Below are positions 1-5,166 of a stretch of DNA of 5,255 nucleotides, in pieces (the stretch's first letter is position 1; each line of letters starts with the position of its first letter). The notes beneath the pieces were generated by a model, which ran no database searches, had not been told where the DNA came from, and worked only from the letters and a program-made list of their open reading frames with translations. The position numbers and the translations under genes were made by a program. The DNA is from Acidobacteriaceae bacterium (lineage in GTDB: Bacteria; Acidobacteriota; Terriglobia; Terriglobales; Acidobacteriaceae), in NCBI GenBank assembly GCA_003166055.1, contig PMWR01000162.1, forward strand, positions 1 to 5,255, written 5' to 3'.

Positions 1-1602
1 CTCCCGGCGCATGAGCGCCAGGAGACCCTCGCGCATCTGGCCCAATGCGCGGACTGCCGAAGTGTCGTCTACCTTGCGCAGGAGGCTGCACTCGAAGATC
101 AGCCAACGCTGGAACTCGTTCCGCCTGCGCGACCCATGCGCAAGCCGTGGTTCTTCGGGTGGGCTTTGGCGTGGCGGGCTGCAGCGGTGTTTGCGTGCCT
201 GGTGCTCGCGGCGCTTTACACGCATCATCTCTTGCTTCGGGGCAGCAAGGTCGCATCAACATCCATCGCTTCAAACCCGTCGACGCACGTGGAATCGAAG
301 GTTGGCCAGCAGCCGTTGCCTCCAAAGGATACTGCACGGCAAGTTAATCAGAGACCCAGTGGCAAGGCTGCCACCGTTGTGCCTGAGGAGCGGAAGTCTT
401 CGAGTTCTTCGTATGCAGTGCATGGCACCACCGTTCAGACGCTTCCGCTCAGTGGTCGCCAGGTTTCCGAGTTGAGCCAGCTACAGATGACGCCAGCGCC
501 GGGATCACGGAACGGAGCGATCGGTAAATTTACGGCCGGTGGCCGAGTCCAGGGAAACGCGCCTGCAGGGTATGCGGGGGGCATCGGAGCCGGGCAGGGC
601 GCGGATTTCAATCATGTGGCTGGCGTGACGGCAAAGAAAAATACCGTGCCGCTTCGGCCAGAGGTCAACGCAAGTGCATCGGCTATATTCACCACGCCGG
701 CTGCGGCTCCTCCGGCCGCCACAAGTCCGCTGCTCCGGAGCGGGCCCGTGCAATTATCCAGCGGCGGCCCTATTGCGATTCGGCCATCGGCCCAGTCGGG
801 CGAGATGGCAACTTTGAGTGTGCAGGATATTGTCAGCGATTCTCATCTGAAGCAACAATTCCCTCAACAGATGCAATTCCATTTGCCGAGTCATTTGCCG
901 ACGGTCTCGACCATCTCCAATGCGCGTCTTATCCTGGCAATTGATTCTGGCGGCACGCTCTTTGCCAGTCAAGATGCGGGTAAGCGCTGGAAGTCGATCT
1001 CGCCGCGGTGGACGGGGCACGCGGTCAAGGTGAACTTTGCGCCTAACGCATCCTATGGGACGATGGAGGCTCCAACTGCCACAAAAATGCAAATCTCAAG
1101 GGTTCCGGCGGCTCCCCAATATTCAATTCAGAATGTCCCGCAGGCACAGGCTGCAACGGGCAACCCATCGCTGACTGGAGTTGTGACGGACCGGACCGGC
1201 GCGGTGATACCCAACGCCACCGTCGTTGCCGCGAACGCCGTAACTGCGCAGTCGATCACCGCTGAGACCGATGGCGCCGGACGCTATGGGTTTGGGAATC
1301 TCAAACCGGGCGTGTATACGGTCACGGCGCGATCGCCGGGCTTCAGCACGCAGACACTCACCGGAATTGAAATGGCCGATTCTCAGGCGGTGGTCAGGAA
1401 CATTGCGCTCGACATTGGCGCGGCCACGCAAACTGTTACCGTGCAGGCTGAGAACTCGTCGATTCAGACTGAATCAACGAACCTTAATGCGCAGATTGTG
1501 GACCAGGAAGCAGCCAATGTTCATCCCGCGGTCTTTGAGCTTACTACCGAAACCGGTGAGGTCTGGACGAGCACCGATGGCCGCCATTGGAAGCACAAAT
1601 AA
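1..1602 (+). CDS. Anti-sigma-factor-like membrane protein with Asp-box and carboxypeptidase-regulatory-like domains (5' partial)
   Basis: The frame is open from base 1, so the true start lies upstream; the ATG at 136 is internal because coding sense continues before it. Counting from the window edge (533 visible residues), residues 12-19 read HLAQCADC, the H-x3-C-x2-C signature of zinc-finger anti-sigma (zf-HC2/ZAS) domains. A hydrophobic segment at about 51-73 would be the single membrane span, putting the rest in the periplasm. Residues 80-300 are a low-complexity Ser/Ala/Pro/Gly/Gln linker. Residues 306-347 carry an Asp-box-like element (SQDAGKRW), 388-484 look like a carboxypeptidase-regulatory-like (beta-sandwich) domain (TGVVTDRTGAVIPNA, then YGFGNLKPGVYTV), and 507-533 hold a second Asp-box-like end (STDGRHWK). 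By family knowledge it would hold an ECF sigma factor at the inner membrane; that partner is not in the window. The domain calls are by eye, and the anti-sigma role is inferred from the zinc finger plus membrane span. Confidence 0.85.
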   Translation, partial: LPAHERQETLAHLAQCADCRSVVYLAQEAALEDQPTLELVPPARPMRKPWFFGWALAWRAAAVFACLVLAALYTHHLLLRGSKVASTSIASNPSTHVESKVGQQPLPPKDTARQVNQRPSGKAATVVPEERKSSSSSYAVHGTTVQTLPLSGRQVSELSQLQMTPAPGSRNGAIGKFTAGGRVQGNAPAGYAGGIGAGQGADFNHVAGVTAKKNTVPLRPEVNASASAIFTTPAAAPPAATSPLLRSGPVQLSSGGPIAIRPSAQSGEMATLSVQDIVSDSHLKQQFPQQMQFHLPSHLPTVSTISNARLILAIDSGGTLFASQDAGKRWKSISPRWTGHAVKVNFAPNASYGTMEAPTATKMQISRVPAAPQYSIQNVPQAQAATGNPSLTGVVTDRTGAVIPNATVVAANAVTAQSITAETDGAGRYGFGNLKPGVYTVTARSPGFSTQTLTGIEMADSQAVVRNIALDIGAATQTVTVQAENSSIQTESTNLNAQIVDQEAANVHPAVFELTTETGEVWTSTDGRHWKHK

Positions 1603-1610
1603 GGCGCTGC

Positions 1611-1631
1611 CGACCCCTGCTGAGGTTTTTT
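1611..1631 (+). terminator. Possible weak terminator in the convergent gap
   Basis: Just after the stop of the anti-sigma-like gene, CCT (1616-1618) can pair with AGG (1623-1625) around a 4-nt loop, followed by six T (1626-1631). The stem is only about 3 bp, so an intrinsic terminator is marginal. Its position between two convergent genes (33-nt gap) is where one would be expected. Confidence 0.25.
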
Positions 1632-1635
1632 GGAG

Positions 1636-2595
1636 TTACTCCGGTTTGCCGGTATAGTGCTGGTGATGGTGGACGTCGGCGTGATCCTCTAGTGCTTCAA
1701 GGTGGGTGATGACTTCGGCCGGCATTCCGAGTTCAGCGGGCAACCGTTCCTCGAGAATGGTTGCGAGCCCGTGGGCTTCACTGACCGATGTCAGGCGCGG
1801 AAACAGCAGATGCACTTCAATAATCTGGCGGTAGCCGGTGGTTCTGAAGCGCACGCCGTGGTACTCGATGTTCAACTCGGAGCAGATTGCATCGAGGCGC
1901 TCGCGGATCTTGCGGCCGGCCTGGGGATCGGAGTAGTCGAGCAGCCCAACGGCGGATCGCCAGACCAGGCCCCCGCCCGACCAGAGAATATTGATTGCTA
2001 CGATGATGGCCACCAGCGGATCGAACGGCTTCCAGTGGGTCAGGAGCACCAGCCCGAGTCCGGCCACAACGCCAAAGCTGGTCCAACTGTCGGTTAGAAC
2101 GTGCTTGCCGTTTGCTTCGAGAATGAGGGAATTTGTGCGGCGGCCGGTGCGGACGAGGTAGTAGCCGAGGCCTGCGTTCAGGATGCCGGCCATAAGAATC
2201 ATCACAAACCCGGAGCCAAGGTGCTCCAATTGCAGGCCGGCGATCCACTCGCGAATCGACTCAAAAATGATGGCGATAGCCGCCACCACGATGAGCGCGC
2301 CTTCAAACCCCGCGGAAAAGAACGTGATTCGCTCGTAGCCATAGAGGAAATGGCCGGAGGCCGGTCTGGCGCTGAGACGAAGACTGAAGCTTGCAAAGCC
2401 CACCGCGATGACATGAATCACCGATTCAGCGGCGTCGGAAAAGATGGCCGCGGAATGCGTCATGAACCAGGCGGTTGTTTTGCCTAGCAGCATGACGAAA
2501 CCAAAAATCAGCGAGAGACGCATCGCGAAGTATGCATCCCGCATCTCATTTTGGTCTCGTTGTGCCGCCGAGCTATCTTTGCCTTGCCTGGTCAC
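1636..2595 (-). CDS. Cation diffusion facilitator (CDF) family metal transporter
   Basis: A 319-residue protein of normal CDF length that would export divalent metal (Zn/Co/Fe/Mn type; the ion cannot be fixed from sequence) from the cytoplasm, normally by proton antiport. About six hydrophobic helices are visible (roughly 28-45, 56-73, 90-112, 128-148, 170-188, 191-210), then a cytoplasmic C-terminal domain (about 222-303). Helix 2 carries SDAAESVIH (D54, E57, H61) and helix 5 HVLTD (H165-x3-D169), the positions of the transport metal site. GYER at 86-89 matches the family's conserved loop before helix 3. The C-terminal domain has H246, H262 and H298 in typical metal-binding strands and ends in a His-rich tail (305-313, HADVHHHQH). 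The start is GTG at 2595, chosen because a strong Shine-Dalgarno precedes it; an ATG at codon 18 is the alternative. It is divergent from the multicopper oxidase gene and convergent with the anti-sigma-like gene. Confidence 0.95.
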   Translation of the reverse strand: MTRQGKDSSAAQRDQNEMRDAYFAMRLSLIFGFVMLLGKTTAWFMTHSAAIFSDAAESVIHVIAVGFASFSLRLSARPASGHFLYGYERITFFSAGFEGALIVVAAIAIIFESIREWIAGLQLEHLGSGFVMILMAGILNAGLGYYLVRTGRRTNSLILEANGKHVLTDSWTSFGVVAGLGLVLLTHWKPFDPLVAIIVAINILWSGGGLVWRSAVGLLDYSDPQAGRKIRERLDAICSELNIEYHGVRFRTTGYRQIIEVHLLFPRLTSVSEAHGLATILEERLPAELGMPAEVITHLEALEDHADVHHHQHYTGKPE

Positions 2596-2600
2596 GCAAA

Positions 2601-2608
2601 TCCTCCCT
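2601..2608 (-). promoter_or_regulatory. Strong ribosome binding site for the CDF gene
   Basis: On the minus strand the sequence is AGGGAGGA, with the GGAGG core ending 6 nt before the GTG at 2595. This near-ideal Shine-Dalgarno decides for the GTG start over the ATG at codon 18. Part of it can pair with UCCCU just upstream in the mRNA (plus-strand 2616-2620). Confidence 0.75.
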
Positions 2609-2704
2609 GGGAGAGAGGGATCGTCATCCAGCCCACTGCCAGGCGGTCTCGCTCGATCAACCGCCAGTTTAGCTGAACTCGCTCACTTCGGTTTAAGATT
2701 CAAT

Positions 2705-2733
2705 CGAAAGATCTCTCGCTTTCCTCAATTGAG
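2705..2733. promoter_or_regulatory. Two adjacent dyad elements, candidate operator
   Basis: CGAAAGA/TCTCTCG at 2705-2718 is a 14-nt dyad with one mismatched pair. CTCAATTGAG at 2724-2733 is a perfect 10-nt palindrome. Their centres are 17 nt apart, in the middle of the divergent intergenic region, as expected for a transcription-factor site. No known binding-site consensus was recognised, so the regulator is unknown. Confidence 0.3.
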
Positions 2734-2809
2734 CGCATCGAAGTTCGCGGCTTTTCAGCCGTTTAATCCGTCTCCGCCGGTATGGAAGCAGCTTGCGGCA
2801 ATCGAAATC

Positions 2810-2814
2810 AGGAA
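2810..2814 (+). promoter_or_regulatory. Ribosome binding site deciding a TTG start for the oxidase gene
   Basis: AGGAA lies here, with AGGA ending 7 nt before TTG at 2821. The in-frame ATG at 2782 has no purine-rich stretch in front of it. A start at 2821 gives the compact N-terminus (M)KITRRRFGQL expected of a Tat signal peptide. GTG at 2818 is a third option but sits too close to the AGGAA. Confidence 0.55.
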
Positions 2815-2820
2815 TCTGTG

Positions 2821-4173
2821 TTGAAAATCACACGCAGGCGCTTTGGGCAGCTTTCGGGTCTCGCAGCGGGCTCTGTGCTGCTGCCGGGCAGGGTCGGTGC
2901 TGCAACGGCGGCGGATGTTTTGCTGGAGATTGCCCCGTACACGGTTGAGGCGTCGCCAAAGCACCATATTCGGACAGTTGCGTATAACGGCCAGGTTCCC
3001 GGACCTCTTGTGCGCATGCGCCAGGGGCAGGAACAGACCATTGAGATTCATAATCGCAGCGGCGATCCGGAAGTCGTTCATTGGCACGGGCTTTTTCTTC
3101 CGTCGGAGATTGACGGCGCGATGGAGGAAGGGACCCCGATGATTGCTCCGGGAGCATCGGCCCGCTACACCCTCAAGCCCGACCCTCCAGGATTTCGCTG
3201 GTTTCACACCCACACCTTCGCAGGGAAAAATTTGACGAAAGCGCAGTATGGCGGCCAGCACGGTTTCGTCCTGATTGAGGGGCGCGATAACCCAGGGGCC
3301 TATGACCGCGAGGTCTTTCTGGCTCTGCATGACTGGGGCGGGCATTTTGAAGGCGGCGATGACGGCTTCATGAATCCCGTCTACGACGTTTCGACGATCA
3401 ACGGCAAGATGCTTGGGTTTGGTGAGCCGGTGAGGGTGAAACAGGGCGACCGCGTGCTGCTGCATATTCTGAATTCGAGCCCGACCGAGGTGCACTGGAT
3501 CGCGCTTTCAGGTCACAGCTTTCAGGTTGTGGCGCTGGACGGGAACGCGGTGGCGCAGCCGCGGACCGCCGCGATGCTCCGCCTCGCGCCCGCGGAACGC
3601 GTCTCGGCGATTGTGGATATGAGCAATCCTGGTGTCTGGGTGCTGGGCGAGGTGAGAAAGCACGTGCAGGCAGCCGGCATGGGCATCTTGATCGAATACG
3701 CGGGCGCGGGCGGAAAACCCCTATGGACGCAACCCGAGAGCCTGGTCTGGAATTACCGCCAGTTTGCCGCACCCGTGGAGGCAAAACCGGCCGAAGAAGC
3801 ATTCGCTCGAATTGAATTGGTTTTCGATTCAAAGTTTCAAGGCCATGGCAATGAAGAGCTTTGGCAGATCAACGGCAAGTCGTATCCGCATACGGACGAG
3901 CCGGTTTTGAACGCGGGCCAGCGCTATCGCCTGGTGATGAAGAATCAGAGCATGGACGACCATCCCATGCACCTGCACAGGCACACGTTCGAAGTACGTA
4001 CGATCGAAGGCGCGGATGGATTGCGGGGATTGCGCAAGGATGTTGTTCTTGTTCCCGCGAAAAGCACGGCAGAGGTTGAGTTTGTCGCCAACAATCCAGG
4101 CAGGACGCTCTTTCATTGTCATCAGCAGGATCACATGGACCGAGGCTTCATGATGGTGTTTCGCTATGCATAG
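2821..4173 (+). CDS. Tat-exported three-domain multicopper oxidase (laccase-like)
   Basis: About 450 residues from the TTG start (463 from the alternative ATG at 2782). Multicopper oxidases oxidise substrates (phenols or metal ions such as Cu(I)) and reduce O2 to water. Using 450-residue numbering, RRRFGQL at 5-11 followed by a hydrophobic stretch and an AATAA-like cleavage site near 27-31 is a twin-arginine signal, so the protein folds with its copper before export. Copper motifs are in the usual order: HWHG (H87, H89), HTH (H129, H131), HPMHLHRH (H381, H384, H386) and HCHQQDH (H432, C433, H434, H438). All ten His ligands and the Cys of the type 1, 2 and 3 sites are present, in three cupredoxin-like domains. 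The usual axial Met five residues after the last His is Phe (F443), and the HLHGH glycine is Arg. No Met-rich insert like that of CueO is seen. It overlaps the next gene by 8 nt. The substrate is not deducible; a metal-related role is inferred from the neighbours. Confidence 0.95.
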   Translation: MKITRRRFGQLSGLAAGSVLLPGRVGAATAADVLLEIAPYTVEASPKHHIRTVAYNGQVPGPLVRMRQGQEQTIEIHNRSGDPEVVHWHGLFLPSEIDGAMEEGTPMIAPGASARYTLKPDPPGFRWFHTHTFAGKNLTKAQYGGQHGFVLIEGRDNPGAYDREVFLALHDWGGHFEGGDDGFMNPVYDVSTINGKMLGFGEPVRVKQGDRVLLHILNSSPTEVHWIALSGHSFQVVALDGNAVAQPRTAAMLRLAPAERVSAIVDMSNPGVWVLGEVRKHVQAAGMGILIEYAGAGGKPLWTQPESLVWNYRQFAAPVEAKPAEEAFARIELVFDSKFQGHGNEELWQINGKSYPHTDEPVLNAGQRYRLVMKNQSMDDHPMHLHRHTFEVRTIEGADGLRGLRKDVVLVPAKSTAEVEFVANNPGRTLFHCHQQDHMDRGFMMVFRYA

Positions 4174-4996
4174 GCATTTCAGAAAAACTCACGGAATCCC
4201 CCACCGGCTCGGCCTTCTGGTTGCAGTCGCTTGCTTTGGTTTTGTTCCACGGATTGTCACGGCACAGGGCAACTACGAGATTCAGGTTTATGGCGCGGAT
4301 ACGGTTCCACCGAAGAACCTGATGGTCGAGCTGCACTCCAATTACACCGTGTCGGGCCAGCGCCAGGTGATCGATGGTGTGTATCCGACCTATCACCAGG
4401 AGCACGAGACGCTCGAACTGACCCAGGGGATCAACGACTGGGCGGAAGTCGGCTTCTACGTCTTCACCAGCGAGCAGGACGGGCACGGCGTTCAGTGGGT
4501 GGGGGACCACATCCGTCCGCGGGTGCGTGCGCCGGATAAATGGCATCTTCCCGTGGGGCTGAGCCTTTCGACCGAGATTGGCTATCAGCGGGCTGTCTAT
4601 TCGCCGGATACGTGGACATGGGAGATTCGGCCCATTGTCGATAAGACGATGGGGCGCTGGTATTTTGCCTTCAATCCAGCCCTCGAACGAACCCTGCATG
4701 GCCCAGACGTGAACCAGGGACTGGGATTCTCGCCCGGCGTGAAGGTGAGTTTTGACTTTACGCCCAAGATCAGCGGCGGCTTTGAATACTATGCGGATTA
4801 CGGCCGTCTGGATTCTCCCGACCCATTGCGCCAGCAACAGCAGCAGATTTTCGCGGTGACCGACCTGAACGTCTCGCCCAAATGGGAGATCAACATCGGC
4901 GTCGGCTTGGGCCCGACGGCGGCAACGGACCACCTGATCGTGAAAGGCATTCTCGGCAGGAGATTCGACTGGGGAAAGAAGTCAGCTGTCGATTAA
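4166..4996 (+). CDS. Outer-membrane beta-barrel-like protein of unknown function
   Basis: A 276-residue protein. The N-terminus has basic residues, a hydrophobic core (about 15-27) and a likely signal-peptidase I site after VTA33, so it is exported. The mature part is rich in alternating hydrophobic/polar strands with aromatic girdles (for example YEIQVYG, WAEVGFYVF, WTWEIRPIV, WYFAFNP, KVSFDFTP, GGFEYYADYG, KWEINIGVG, LIVKGILGRRFDW), typical of a small outer-membrane barrel. It recalls the conserved 'hypothetical'/MetA-type (Phenol_MetA_deg-like) barrels seen in Gram-negative genomes, but I do not assign a family firmly or a function. The ATG lies inside the end of the oxidase gene (8-nt overlap), with only a weak GGTG 8 nt upstream, so translation is probably coupled to the oxidase and the two form one transcription unit. 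A run QQQQQ at 223-227 sits in a presumed loop. It may move or sense a product or metal handled by the oxidase; this is inference only. Confidence 0.9.
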   Translation: MHRHFRKTHGIPHRLGLLVAVACFGFVPRIVTAQGNYEIQVYGADTVPPKNLMVELHSNYTVSGQRQVIDGVYPTYHQEHETLELTQGINDWAEVGFYVFTSEQDGHGVQWVGDHIRPRVRAPDKWHLPVGLSLSTEIGYQRAVYSPDTWTWEIRPIVDKTMGRWYFAFNPALERTLHGPDVNQGLGFSPGVKVSFDFTPKISGGFEYYADYGRLDSPDPLRQQQQQIFAVTDLNVSPKWEINIGVGLGPTAATDHLIVKGILGRRFDWGKKSAVD

Positions 4997-5134
4997 AGCG
5001 AAACCCGAGTTGGTGTGCCCTGTTGAGTTTTGTGCAGGGTCGCCGCTCCTTGCTGGTCGCGTCGACTTGAGTGTTGTGGCTCCGGGATACTGTCACTCTG
5101 GTTTCGCTGTAGGGCTGGAAGCACCCGGATTCCT

Positions 5135-5160
5135 TTGAAATCAGGGCCTGCTGCTATTCT
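5135..5160 (+). promoter_or_regulatory. Possible promoter for the lipoprotein gene
   Basis: TATTCT at 5155-5160 resembles a -10 element and ends 6 nt before the GTG at 5167. TTGAAA at 5135-5140 could be the -35, though the 14-nt spacer is short (TTCTTA at 5157-5162 would give 16). If real, transcription would begin at or next to the start codon. Weak evidence. Confidence 0.25.
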
Positions 5161-5166
5161 TAAGGA

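Larger units (their letters stand above)
2596..2820. promoter_or_regulatory. Divergent intergenic region between CDF and multicopper oxidase genes
   Basis: These 225 bp separate two divergently transcribed metal-related genes and must hold promoters for both. No convincing -35/-10 pair is visible; TTTAAT at 2762-2767 is a possible -10 for the oxidase gene but lacks a good -35. The region contains two adjacent dyads (2705-2733) and three copies of CTCGCT (2648, 2678, 2715). Joint regulation by metal is an inference from the arrangement only. Confidence 0.5.

Noticed and set aside
136..138. ATG as the start of the first gene
   Set aside because: The same frame is open back to base 1 and encodes the H-x3-C-x2-C zinc finger upstream of this ATG, so it is an internal Met.
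11..475. Plus-strand frame of 154 codons with its own ATG at the window start
   Set aside because: It is Arg/Ser-rich and overlaps the zinc-finger and membrane-span coding frame, which has clear domain sense.
1632..1642. GGAGTTACTCC palindrome at the end of the CDF gene as a terminator
   Set aside because: The loop would be too small, and on the CDF coding strand it is followed by A residues, not T.
2603..2613. CTCCCTGGGAG palindrome as an operator
   Set aside because: It is largely explained by the purine-rich Shine-Dalgarno of the CDF gene and its short complement, so a separate operator is not needed.
2755..3495. Minus-strand open frame (246 codons) opposite the start of the oxidase gene
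   Set aside because: It lies antisense to clear copper-binding motifs and has no recognisable family features.
4148..4933. Long minus-strand open frame (261 codons) opposite the barrel gene
   Set aside because: Its translation shows no recognisable domain, while the plus-strand frame has a signal peptide and barrel strands and couples to the oxidase gene. It is a high-GC shadow.
5018..5039. CCCTG...CAGGG hairpin after the barrel gene as a terminator
   Set aside because: A 5-bp stem with a 12-nt loop and no following T-run; not supported as an intrinsic terminator.
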